In this document: in pieces, positions 35,270 to 43,189 of the stretch
Layout of the letters: the number at the start of each line of letters is the position of its first letter
How positions within the stretch are numbered: position 1 is the first letter of the stretch
Source: PCPOR2b sp965220385
GTDB lineage: Bacteria > Poribacteria > WGA-4E > PCPOR2b
NCBI GenBank assembly: GCA_965220385.1
Contig: OZ244825.1
Location: 6,262,001-6,326,000 of the forward strand
Reading direction: 5' to 3'
DNA: 64,000 nt
Translations under genes and position numbers: made by a program
The notes under the pieces: generated by a model
Told to the model about the DNA's origin: nothing
What the model saw: only the letters and a program-made list of their open reading frames with translations
The model's database searches: none

Positions 35270-35299
35270 TTGACTAATATTTGGATAATGTGGCATAAT
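35270..35299 (+). promoter_or_regulatory. Candidate promoter of the 35.4-37.3 kb cassette
   Basis: TTGACT (35270-35275), 18-base spacer, CATAAT (35294-35299). A perfect TATAAT also occurs at 35315-35320 but lacks a good -35. The region is strongly AT-rich. Confidence 0.5.
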
Positions 35300-35373
35300 G
35301 TCCCGTAATACTGGTATAATCATAATAAATACCCATAGCAAAGGAACAATGTGCTACCCAGGGAGAGAACACC

Positions 35374-35979
35374 ATGGAACCGACACTAAACCAAGCCAAC
35401 ATCGTCTTAGCTGCGCCGAATCATAATCCTGATATTGTTTCTAAGGAATGGCTAAAACAGAACGATATCCTCAAAGAAGATCCTATACACTTCTTACCTC
35501 GCCCAAACCATTTATTGGTAGAGACCCCAAACTACTCAATAAATCTGGTACAACAACGGATGACAATTGCAACAAGAAACCCTAACCCAAAGATTCTAGA
35601 TACTTTAGAAACTATCGCAAAACAATATATAAATGCTCTTCCCAATCTGTCATATAGTGCAGTAGGACTTAACTCTAACTGGTTGATTGTACCAACACAC
35701 CCTGATCTCTTAAAGGAAACCTTTGTAGTAAATCAAGAAAAGATTGACAAAATGTTTCACACCAATACGCGCTACGATATAGGTGGAATGGTACATTATC
35801 AATACGATTCTTTTCAGGCTAACCTAGTAATACCCCCAGCAGAAAATGACCAGATTATTGCTGATTTCAACTACCACTCAAACATTACCAACCTTGATCA
35901 GGTCAGAGACCGAATCTCCCGTTTTTCTCAAGCGACAGAACATGCACGTGATACTGTAAGAAAATTGTTAGGAGATTAA
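35374..35979 (+). CDS. Cassette gene 1, unknown function
   Basis: 201 residues, no recognisable family. The sequence is soluble, with mixed alpha/beta character (VETPNYSINLVQQRMTIATR; SYSAVGLNSNWLIVPTHPD) and a C-terminal helix (RISRFSQATEHARDTVRKLL). AGGGAGAG precedes the ATG. Base use is clearly more AT-rich than in the flanking metabolic genes. The next gene starts one base after its stop, so the cassette is a tight operon. A defence, toxin or regulatory role is inferred only from context. Confidence 0.7.
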   Translation: MEPTLNQANIVLAAPNHNPDIVSKEWLKQNDILKEDPIHFLPRPNHLLVETPNYSINLVQQRMTIATRNPNPKILDTLETIAKQYINALPNLSYSAVGLNSNWLIVPTHPDLLKETFVVNQEKIDKMFHTNTRYDIGGMVHYQYDSFQANLVIPPAENDQIIADFNYHSNITNLDQVRDRISRFSQATEHARDTVRKLLGD

Positions 35980-35980
35980 A

Positions 35981-36832
35981 ATGTTCATACAAACACGCAT
36001 AGATACACGCTCCGTGGCTCCTGATGAAAACTTCGTCAAGGAGGACGTCAGTCCCATTGGTCATATTCCTACTGGTAACCGACTGTCAGCCTTTAGAGCA
36101 ATCGTCGATCTTATCAGAAACGATTGGGCTGCTAGAATGGAAGGGGCATATTCTTCTTCCGTTATCTTCACCCATGTTACCGACGCTGACGTAGGCGTAC
36201 CTTTGTTTCGTAGCGACAACCGTGGATGGGAAACCCCCAATGCGGTCGCGTTGGTTATGGATGGCTCCGGTTTTTCTCACTATGAACAGGCACCTAGCAT
36301 TGTGAATACCGGGGCTATTGGTATGCCCGACGATATCGCTTTTGCGTTAGCACCGCCCCATATCAGTAGACCAGCTGCTCACACAAGTTTGTCTGCGATC
36401 CTTGATACCTGGCTTGAAAATCGTATACAGACAAGGGTTCAAGATGCTATTCAAGGAATCAAGGAATACTACGAAGAACAATTGGCTAATAGGGACTCAG
36501 AGATCCAAACACTGTCCAACGAGCTCTCTCAAATAAAAACAGTAAATCAGCATCAAAACCACGAATCTGAACAGATTAAAAGTGCATACAGTGAAGAAAT
36601 CGCCAAAATACCAGAAGTCGCCAAAATCAGATGTAAACAGCGCAAAAATAGCATAGAGTTCCTGGTTGTCGTTAACCAGATTCGACGTAATCTCTCATAC
36701 CAGCTATCCCAAATTGAATCCCAATTATGCGATGAGTACACAAATTGGTTCTTTGAGTTTGAACATGTTAGTATTCGTACTTTTTCACGACAGTCTCGGG
36801 CTGGATACGCTGACCTTTTCAATCGGGATTGA
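35981..36832 (+). CDS. Cassette gene 2, coiled-coil protein of unknown function
   Basis: 283 residues. The N-terminal 140 residues are mixed and unassigned. Residues about 140-215 form a likely coiled coil (RVQDAIQGIKEYYEEQLANR, then repeated QTLSNELSQI and ESEQIKSAYSEEI). The C-terminal 70 residues (NSIEFLVVVNQIRRNLSYQL and beyond) are aromatic-rich. It starts one base after gene 1 and ends in TGA at 36830-36832, just before the HEPN-like gene. Not recognised; may be a structural partner of the HEPN-like protein. Confidence 0.7.
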   Translation: MFIQTRIDTRSVAPDENFVKEDVSPIGHIPTGNRLSAFRAIVDLIRNDWAARMEGAYSSSVIFTHVTDADVGVPLFRSDNRGWETPNAVALVMDGSGFSHYEQAPSIVNTGAIGMPDDIAFALAPPHISRPAAHTSLSAILDTWLENRIQTRVQDAIQGIKEYYEEQLANRDSEIQTLSNELSQIKTVNQHQNHESEQIKSAYSEEIAKIPEVAKIRCKQRKNSIEFLVVVNQIRRNLSYQLSQIESQLCDEYTNWFFEFEHVSIRTFSRQSRAGYADLFNRD

Positions 36833-36834
36833 CG

Positions 36835-37263
36835 ATGCCGAGTTGTAAAGAACACATTCAGAAATACAACACAGCCAAATGCGTTCAACTTATTCTACAG
36901 CATACAGATTCAAACAAATACGCAGATTGGATTGTTACCACTGCGTTCTATCAAGCATTACACTTAATTGATGCCTTTTTTGCGTTTGATAGCGATTACC
37001 ATCCGGAGGCGCATAATACAATCTATAACAAAGAAGGTGAACCTACTGCCCTGGGGCGTAATTATTGCGTTAAAAAACATAATGATTTAAGACCAATCCG
37101 AGATAATTATTCTACCCTCTTTGAAGCGAGCATTGATGCTCGCTATGAAGAAGAAATCTACAAAGACGATCCTGATGAAGTCAACGCGTTGCTTAATGAA
37201 GATTTAGATCCGATAGTTACCCATATAAGACAGTTAATTGGCGAATCCCAATTCCAATCCTAA
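36835..37263 (+). CDS. Cassette gene 3, HEPN-like protein
   Basis: 142 residues from ATG 36835 (a TTG at 36829 would overlap gene 2 by 4 bases). The pattern ADWIVTTAFYQALHLIDAFF, then HPEAHNTIY, then LRPIRDNYSTLFEASIDARY matches a known layout of small helical HEPN-like proteins ('WA...AFY.A.H..dA......H...R', then '...Y..L...s..aRY'). The canonical R-X4-6-H nuclease motif is not evident. HEPN proteins are often RNase toxins or defence effectors. A strong intrinsic terminator follows at 37274-37304, closing the operon. Confidence 0.65.
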   Translation: MPSCKEHIQKYNTAKCVQLILQHTDSNKYADWIVTTAFYQALHLIDAFFAFDSDYHPEAHNTIYNKEGEPTALGRNYCVKKHNDLRPIRDNYSTLFEASIDARYEEEIYKDDPDEVNALLNEDLDPIVTHIRQLIGESQFQS

Positions 37264-37273
37264 AACTTTGATG

Positions 37274-37304
37274 AGCTGACTCCAAAAAGGTCAGCTATTT
37301 TTTT
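37274..37304 (+). terminator. Rho-independent terminator of the cassette
   Basis: AGCTGAC (37274-37280) pairs perfectly with GTCAGCT (37290-37296); a run of seven T follows (37298-37304). It lies 11 bases after the HEPN-like gene's stop. Confidence 0.85.
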
Positions 37305-37361
37305 GCCTAATCTCGCTCCTATACTGCAACAATTATATGATGTCCGAAAATCAAAATCAGT

Positions 37362-38152
37362 ATGATAAAATCAAAACACCCAATCCTCAGTATTCTGCTT
37401 GTCCTGTTCCTGACCTGCGTCCTAATACCCCTGTCACTGGCGCTTAGGCCCCAAGAAGTAGCCGAGACGGTTTTGCCGTCTACGGTGCTTATTACTATGA
37501 CGAATGCTAGTGGCCAATCTTATATAGGTAGTGGCTTCGTTGTCGGCACTGGACAGATTGCGACTAACCATCACGTCATCAAGGGGATCGCAAGCGGAAA
37601 AGTAAAGCTGGTTGGAGACACAACGGAGCATGTGATTGAGTCTGTGTCTATAGTAGACATTAACCGCGACTTGGCAATAGTGAAAGCCTCAAGCCTCACT
37701 GCATCGGCACTTACCCTTGGTGATAGTGACACCGTTCAGGCATGGCTTGACATGGCGTACGCTGCAGATGATGGTTCGCTCGCGTTCAAGGCAGGCATTG
37801 CCCTTCTGCAACGGTTCTTAGCCGCGATGCATCCGGCAAAGACAGAACTGCTTGCAAATTACCCGAATCCGTTCAACCCGGAGACGTGGATTCCTTATCA
37901 CCTCGCTCACGCTGCCGATGTCGCAGTCACTATTTATGTACAAAAGGTGCGGTGGTACGCCAATTAGATCTAGGACATCAGCCTGCGGGGTATTACACAG
38001 ATCGGACAAGGGCAGCCTATTGGAATGGTCGCAATGAGAATGGTGAATTGGTGGCAAGTGGGGTTTATTTCTATCAACTCCGTGTGTCTTCATCCCGATC
38101 TATCGGGGTGCGGGATTATTCTGCGTCGCGGCGGATGGTGGTTGTCAAATAG
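37362..38152 (+). pseudogene. Truncated, frameshifted trypsin-like protease fused to a C-terminal NPFNPETW domain
   Basis: The N-terminus is a signal peptide (about 8-27) and the first half of an S1C/DegP-like protease: GSGFVVGTGQIATNHHV (His) and INRDLAIVKA (Asp). The Ser-containing half is missing; after GDSDTVQ the sequence jumps in frame to WLDMAYAADDGSLAFKAGIA and the domain NYPNPFNPETWIPYHL, a Poribacteria-type C-terminal surface/anchoring domain. Near 37938-37942 one base is missing: the frame stops at 37967, while the next frame continues GAVVRQLDLGHQPAGYY to RRMVVVK at 38152. The protease cannot be active. A sequencing error could explain the frameshift but not the internal deletion. 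Confidence 0.7.
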
Positions 38153-38212
38153 GAGGTTGTCAGGAGGGCGTCGCATCTGATTCCCTGACGTTATACAGGT
38201 GGGGCCTCCTGC
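38151..38212. terminator. Hairpin-rich convergent intergenic region
   Basis: GTCAGG (38159-38164) can pair with CCTGAC (38184-38189), and CAGGAGG (38161-38167) with CCTCCTG (38205-38211), giving alternative stems between two convergent genes. No T run, so termination is tentative. Confidence 0.35.
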
Positions 38213-38218
38213 CTTCTA

Positions 38219-39880
38219 CTAGTATGATTTTACGTTCTCCTCAACCAACGTGAGGATTTGATTTGCCTCAATTCCTTCAAGCCGTTCTCTTAAACCACTG
38301 GGCCATTGGATCTCCACTCGATCAATTCGGCTATATTTCCCCAATCCAAAATGCAACCGCATGTCGTTCTGCGATAGGTAGCTTGAGCTACTCCGAACCT
38401 CCCGAACCTGTGTCAGGTTTCCGGCAGTTATCTTGACCCGTGCCCCAATCGCGTCCCGATTGCTGCGCGTGCCAATGAGTTTGAGGGTCAACCACCTATT
38501 TTGTCCACCCCTATTCTCCAACAGGTCTGGAGAGCCCTTTAGGTTCGTCACCAGCAGATCAAGATCGCCGTCGTTGTCGTAGTCAGCGTACGCGAAGCCA
38601 CGGCTGACCTTCTCCAAACGCATACCGGAACCTGAATCAACGCCTACCTCGTCGAAGGTGCCATCTTGATTGTTGCGGAACAGCAGATTGGGTTGTGCAT
38701 AAAACCCGGTTGGGTTGAACGCCTGAACGTTCTCGTCCAGATGTCCATTGGCGATGAACAGATCTTGATAACCGTCGTTGTCGTAGTCGCAGAACCCCAC
38801 GCCCCACGCCAAGTAGGGCAAACTCATTGTCCCGATTTGTGATGCATAGCTTACATCCGAAAACAGCCCGTTTCCCTCGTTGTGGTAGAGGGTGTTTGTC
38901 TGATCCTGAAAGTTCGTAACGACGAGATCTAAACGTCCATCGTTATCGTAATCCCCAAAGTCAGCGCCCATGCCGTTCTCCGCGTCCCCATCTTCGCTGA
39001 ACCCAACGCCTGCGGTCAGACTGACATCGGTAAAGGTGCCATCGCCGTTGTTGCGATAGAGGAAGTTTCGGTCAGCGTCGTTGGCGACGTAAACATCCAT
39101 GTCACCATCATCATCATAATCACCCCAAGCGAGGGCAAGCCCGCGTCCTGTCGCCTCAGAAAAACCTGCGGACTCCGTCACATCGGTAAATGTCCCGTCG
39201 CCGTTGTTGTGGTAGAGGATATCCAATTCCCCTTCGTAGAGGCGTGGGTCACAATAGACACGCACCCCTTTATTCATGCAGACCTGATCGGATTCGACCT
39301 CATACTTCACATAATTCGTTACATATAGGTCTAAAAACCCGTCGTTGTCGTAATCTACGAAGGCGCAGCTCGCTCCCCAGCGTGTATCTCCGGTGCCGGT
39401 CCCCCTCGTTATATCGGTGAAGGTGCCATCCCCGTTATTACGGAAAAAGACATTTGCCCCGAAGTTTGTCACGTACAGGTCGGGAAACCCGTCGTTATCG
39501 TAATCTCCAACCGCACACCCCATACCGTAGCCTGTATCGGCGACCCCGGCTTCCGTCGCGACATCGGTGAAGGTGCCGTCACCGTTGTTGCGATAGAGCG
39601 CATTGCGCGGTGTTTCAGTTCCCTTTGCTTGTTTCTCTGTGAGAGGGGAAAGATTTGTCCCGTTGACGAGGTAGATATCTTGGAACCCGTCGTTGTTGTA
39701 GTCCAAGAATGCTGCGCCCCCACCGAGGGGTTCGACAAAATACTTCTGTCCGCTTGCACCGTTGTTATGTCTGAAGTGAATGCCCGCTTCTTTTGTGACT
39801 GATGTAAACTGGATTGGAGCTGTGACGGAAGGATTGCTGATGAGAAGCAGTGGGAAACATACAAGGAAAATAGACTTCAT
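38219..39880 (-). CDS. CRTAC1-type FG-GAP/ASPIC-UnbV secreted protein
   Basis: 553 residues with an N-terminal signal peptide (MKSIFLVCFPLLLISNPSVT). From residue 25 to about 450, roughly ten FG-GAP/VCBS calcium-binding units are present, each with DYDNDG or FLDYNNDGFQDIYL and followed by LYRNNGDGTFTDVA. The C-terminal 70 residues (LKLIGTRSNRDAIGARVKIT, then HFGLGKYSRIDRVEIQWPSG) are an ASPIC/UnbV domain. Predicted extracellular or periplasmic binding protein forming a seven-bladed-type propeller. It shares domains with the 1168-residue protein at 20774-24280 but lacks TPRs. Confidence 0.9.
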   Translation of the reverse strand: MKSIFLVCFPLLLISNPSVTAPIQFTSVTKEAGIHFRHNNGASGQKYFVEPLGGGAAFLDYNNDGFQDIYLVNGTNLSPLTEKQAKGTETPRNALYRNNGDGTFTDVATEAGVADTGYGMGCAVGDYDNDGFPDLYVTNFGANVFFRNNGDGTFTDITRGTGTGDTRWGASCAFVDYDNDGFLDLYVTNYVKYEVESDQVCMNKGVRVYCDPRLYEGELDILYHNNGDGTFTDVTESAGFSEATGRGLALAWGDYDDDGDMDVYVANDADRNFLYRNNGDGTFTDVSLTAGVGFSEDGDAENGMGADFGDYDNDGRLDLVVTNFQDQTNTLYHNEGNGLFSDVSYASQIGTMSLPYLAWGVGFCDYDNDGYQDLFIANGHLDENVQAFNPTGFYAQPNLLFRNNQDGTFDEVGVDSGSGMRLEKVSRGFAYADYDNDGDLDLLVTNLKGSPDLLENRGGQNRWLTLKLIGTRSNRDAIGARVKITAGNLTQVREVRSSSSYLSQNDMRLHFGLGKYSRIDRVEIQWPSGLRERLEGIEANQILTLVEENVKSY

Positions 39881-40067
39881 GCTTTTTGGAAAATTGGAGA
39901 GGTAGGCGGCGATGTGTGTAGGTGTTGTGGAGATAGAGCTACATGACCAATAGACGTGAGGCCAATTGCAGGCACACGCTACTGTACTGTAACTCGCACA
40001 AGGGTTACGGCATACGGAGCCCCGATCAATCGGGATTCAGAGCAATATGCCTACTACTATAGGGTTC

Positions 40068-40202
40068 AGGACTTACGCACTTCGATTGTAGTTGCCCGCC
40101 TGTCCCGATTCATCGGGATTAAGAAACGGGCGTTGGAAACGGTATCCAGCGGCGATGAATCGCCGAACTACAGGACTTTAACCGTTTGGCTGCGTAAGTC
40201 CT
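40068..40202. mobile_element. MITE-like element with 12-bp terminal inverted repeats
   Basis: AGGACTTACGCA (40068-40079) is repeated exactly inverted as TGCGTAAGTCCT (40191-40202). The 135-base interior has no gene and contains two further palindromes, CCCGATTCATCGGG (40104-40117) and GGCGATGAATCGCC around 40151-40164. The upstream part of this gap (39881-40067) holds another CCCGATCAATCGGG copy at 40021-40034 and no gene. Confidence 0.6.
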
Positions 40203-40206
40203 AGGA

Positions 40207-40953
40207 TTAATCGGTTTTCACATAGGTATGTGTCAACGGCTCCCAACCGAGCAGTCGTTTGGCTTTTGACAGATTAATCTCTTGTTGTTCCTCATCGCCG
40301 GCGATGAATACGGCGTCAAAGCCGGTATGTTCGACGGAAAGCCCGGCGAGGTAAGCTCGCGCAAGGTCCTCCTCGTCGGTTACCCAGAGATGTCTATGAC
40401 CGGACTTGGGTTGCCCGCGTTGCTCGATCCACTGCTGGCGGGTCCTGGGACCCGTGATTCGGAGGGCAATGATCGACATGCTGTGTTCACGGCAGAAGTA
40501 TCGACAGATCCGCTCCCCAAACCCTTTTGTCAAGCCGTACACACCGGGATTATCAAGCGGAACCTCCTCCTCAGATGGGTACCAATTCCGTGTCCGTTCA
40601 TGGACAGTGAACGTACTCGTGTAAATGCCGTGTGCGATACCTTCTTCCTTTGCCGCGTGCAGCACGATATGAAGCCCCATTGCGTTGACCTGATAGTTGG
40701 CGATGACATCGTCAAAATCCGCTGCTGATGAGGAATCACTGGTGGGACGCTGCATGACCATGTAGATGAATGCGTCCATGCCCTTGACCGCCTGCTGAAC
40801 GGCCTCCGGGTCGGTCACCGAACCTTCGATATATTCGACGCTTGAATCTTTGGGCGGTGAAAGGTCGAGGACCCGAAACTGGTGATGTGATTTCATGTAG
40901 GGCAGCGTCATGGTTCCAACGTGCCCCGCGCCTCCGACAATTAACACTTTCAT
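40207..40953 (-). CDS. NAD(P)-dependent sugar epimerase/dehydratase-like SDR
   Basis: 248 residues. KVLIVGGAGHVGTMTLPYM supplies the GxxGxxG nucleotide motif; YGLTKGFGERI gives the YxxxK active site. It ends with the ...AKRLLGWEP tail typical of nucleotide-sugar epimerases. It is shorter than usual and may act on a small sugar or sugar acid. A PhyH gene lies 13 bases upstream on the same strand, the first of a chain of minus-strand genes reaching to 46906. Confidence 0.85.
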   Translation of the reverse strand: MKVLIVGGAGHVGTMTLPYMKSHHQFRVLDLSPPKDSSVEYIEGSVTDPEAVQQAVKGMDAFIYMVMQRPTSDSSSAADFDDVIANYQVNAMGLHIVLHAAKEEGIAHGIYTSTFTVHERTRNWYPSEEEVPLDNPGVYGLTKGFGERICRYFCREHSMSIIALRITGPRTRQQWIEQRGQPKSGHRHLWVTDEEDLARAYLAGLSVEHTGFDAVFIAGDEEQQEINLSKAKRLLGWEPLTHTYVKTD

Positions 40954-40966
40954 AGCGCATTTCCTC

Positions 40967-41761
40967 CTATTCGTTCACAATCTCGTTGAGTGGGCGAGCG
41001 TCGATGAAGAGTTTCGCACCGTGACTGACATCTGGGGTTGTATCCACCCCGCATAACCAGTTCCATGTGCGTTGGCGTCGTGCCATGTCGCGATAGGACT
41101 CGACTTCGTTGGCGTAAAGATGCCGCTCTCGGTTGGCGTAAGGCGGTATCTCCTCCGACTCTATCAACCAATCCCGCTTCGGCGGCGAATTTCGGAAGTA
41201 CGAGAATTTGATCATCCCACGACGTTTCGCATTCAACTTGGGGCCCGCTTTATGCCAGATACCGTAGTGGGTCAGAACGACCGTTCCGGCTGGAACAGTC
41301 AACGAGACCTGCCCCAAAATGTCGCCGTAATGGGCGATCGCCTCTCGATCGACCAATCGATGGTGGGAGCCGGGCAGCACCATTGTGGGACCGTCTTCGA
41401 GCGTGACATCCTGTGGATAGTAGTAGCATTGCAGATGATTGACGCCGTAACCGTATTCAGAGAGACCGTCGGAGTGCCACGTCTGCCCGGTGTGCGATTC
41501 TTCGTATAGGTGATGATGAGCGGTTATGGGCATAAAGAAATTTCGTCCGAGTAGAGAGCGAGCGACACCAGCCACTTCCGGGTGCAAAAGTACTTCGTTC
41601 CGAAAATCGGGTGTACAGGCGAATTCGTTGATTCTGCCGGCTGGCAACGTTTCGCATTGACGGTTGAAATCATCAGAGACAACTCCCTCCAAAACTACGG
41701 AGCCCCTCGAAACAAAATCCATCACTTGACTGTCATCCATAGTGGGTTGAATATCGATCAC
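40967..41761 (-). CDS. Phytanoyl-CoA dioxygenase (PhyH) family protein (second)
   Basis: 264 residues. The Fe(II) ligands His and Asp are in GQTWHSDGLSEYGYG (about 95 and 97), the distal His in HYGIWHKAGPKLN, and the 2-oxoglutarate Arg in KRRGMIKFSYFR. The TMVLPGSHHRLV stretch is typical. Fe/2OG hydroxylase with unknown substrate, in a sugar-acid gene cluster. The ribosome site AGGAGG is present before the ATG. Confidence 0.88.
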   Translation of the reverse strand: MIDIQPTMDDSQVMDFVSRGSVVLEGVVSDDFNRQCETLPAGRINEFACTPDFRNEVLLHPEVAGVARSLLGRNFFMPITAHHHLYEESHTGQTWHSDGLSEYGYGVNHLQCYYYPQDVTLEDGPTMVLPGSHHRLVDREAIAHYGDILGQVSLTVPAGTVVLTHYGIWHKAGPKLNAKRRGMIKFSYFRNSPPKRDWLIESEEIPPYANRERHLYANEVESYRDMARRQRTWNWLCGVDTTPDVSHGAKLFIDARPLNEIVNE

Positions 41762-41773
41762 TGTTTCCTCCTG

Positions 41774-42142
41774 TCATAGATCTGAAGTCGATTTTTCCAA
41801 GATGAATTCATAACCCAGATAAGTGTTATCAACATCCGAAAATTGGTAGAGCTCTGCTCTCGGAAATTGAACGATCCGCCAACCGTCGTTGACCGCTTCA
41901 ATAACTGAAGAGTATGGCACATCCTGTGACGGCAGCGTGGGTTCATGCGGCACGGTCGGATCGTACAATGCCCAACTGGCAATCGCTGAACGCATGTTTG
42001 TCGATTTTGAATAAAGATACAGCACTAGCTGTCGCGGTTCCGTCAATAGTGCCTCTAACCCTTGAAGGTCGGCTTCTGTGAGGTCTCCTGTTTGAAGTTT
42101 TTGGCGACTCTCCTCCAGCCACCCTTTGACTGCATGTTCCAT
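41774..42142 (-). CDS. Hypothetical protein
   Basis: 122 residues, no family recognised. The N-terminal half is helical (VKGWLEESRQKLQTGDLTEA), the C-terminal half is beta-rich (PYSSVIEAVNDGWRIVQFP, then NTYLGYEFILEK). The gene sits between PhyH and the alcohol dehydrogenase with 12- and 26-base gaps, so it is surely part of the operon. Confidence 0.7.
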   Translation of the reverse strand: MEHAVKGWLEESRQKLQTGDLTEADLQGLEALLTEPRQLVLYLYSKSTNMRSAIASWALYDPTVPHEPTLPSQDVPYSSVIEAVNDGWRIVQFPRAELYQFSDVDNTYLGYEFILEKSTSDL

Positions 42143-42168
42143 TGCATTTATCCTTACTTTCTAAATCG

Positions 42169-43170
42169 TTAATCCCAATCAAATATCACTTTGCCGCATC
42201 TCGATTCATCGGCGACGCGGAGCGCCTCGACGCCATCATCAACGCGGAAATGGTGCGTCACCGCAGGGGCAAACGTCAATCCCGTTTGGGCACAGTACCG
42301 CACAAAATCCTTCAGCCACCCAATGGGGAATACAACGGACCCCATCAGGGTAATGCGACGATAAACCATGTCGCCCGGATTGATGACCTTGTCATCGCTA
42401 CCGACACCGACAAGGGCGGCTTTTCCTTCACGGCGTAGCGACGGGATGATACTGCTCCGTCCACCGGTGCTGCCGGAGGTTTCGACGACGTAATCCACGC
42501 CTTCCGTTCCACTGAAAGCGACCACCGCTTCAACCGGATCTTCTGTTGCGGCATTGACGGTAGCATCGGCACCGCACCGCTTGGCAACCTCGATCCGCTC
42601 CTCCATGATATCAACCCCGATAACCCGTGCCCCCATCGACTTCGCAATGCACACGGTGCTCAACCCCACGGGACCCAGACCGTAGACGGCTATTGTTTGT
42701 GGCAAATACTGCTCCACACCCAGTCGCCTCAATGCGGCGTACGCTGTCGTTCCGACACAGGCGAAAAATGGACCGTTGATGAAGTCAATCTCATCTGGCA
42801 TGACCACACAGTTCCGTTCGTTTGCAACGACATACTCGCCAAAAGCGCCGCTGACCACCTTATCGTCCGGACACCATACGAAATCTCCCAGCGAACAGTA
42901 GTAGCACTGCCCACACCCTTGATGGTGATGGACGGTTACACGGTCGCCGACCTTGAGGTTGGTCACATTCGGCCCCAGTTTCTCAACAATCCCGGACGAT
43001 TCGTGTCCTTGTACCCAATCTCTCGGTTCAGCGGGTCGATATACGTGGAGATCGCTGCCACAGATCCCCGATACCTTCATCTGAATCCGAACTTCTCCAT
43101 TCCCCGGCTCCGGGGTGGGAACCTCTTTGACAGCGCATTGGCGGTTGCCTAAAAAAACAATCCCTTTCAT
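42169..43170 (-). CDS. Zinc-dependent alcohol/sorbitol dehydrogenase (MDR family)
   Basis: 333 residues; start at 43170 (MKGIVFLGNRQ), preceded by AAAGGGG, rather than an upstream in-frame Met at 43245 that would overlap the neighbour. Catalytic zinc motif SGICGSDLH and GHESSG; structural zinc lobe CGQCYYCSLGDFVWC with all four Cys; Rossmann motif VYGLGPVGLSTV. Predicted oxidation of a polyol or sugar-acid hydroxyl, in line with the dehydratases encoded upstream in the same strand. Confidence 0.9.
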   Translation of the reverse strand: MKGIVFLGNRQCAVKEVPTPEPGNGEVRIQMKVSGICGSDLHVYRPAEPRDWVQGHESSGIVEKLGPNVTNLKVGDRVTVHHHQGCGQCYYCSLGDFVWCPDDKVVSGAFGEYVVANERNCVVMPDEIDFINGPFFACVGTTAYAALRRLGVEQYLPQTIAVYGLGPVGLSTVCIAKSMGARVIGVDIMEERIEVAKRCGADATVNAATEDPVEAVVAFSGTEGVDYVVETSGSTGGRSSIIPSLRREGKAALVGVGSDDKVINPGDMVYRRITLMGSVVFPIGWLKDFVRYCAQTGLTFAPAVTHHFRVDDGVEALRVADESRCGKVIFDWD

Positions 43171-43189
43171 CTTTGTGCCCCTTTCAAGA

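Noticed and set aside
35102..35308. 68-codon plus-strand frame overlapping the end of the 44-residue gene by ATGA
   Set aside because: The GAGG before it is suggestive, but composition and lack of similarity give no support for a protein; the region is also open on the other strand.
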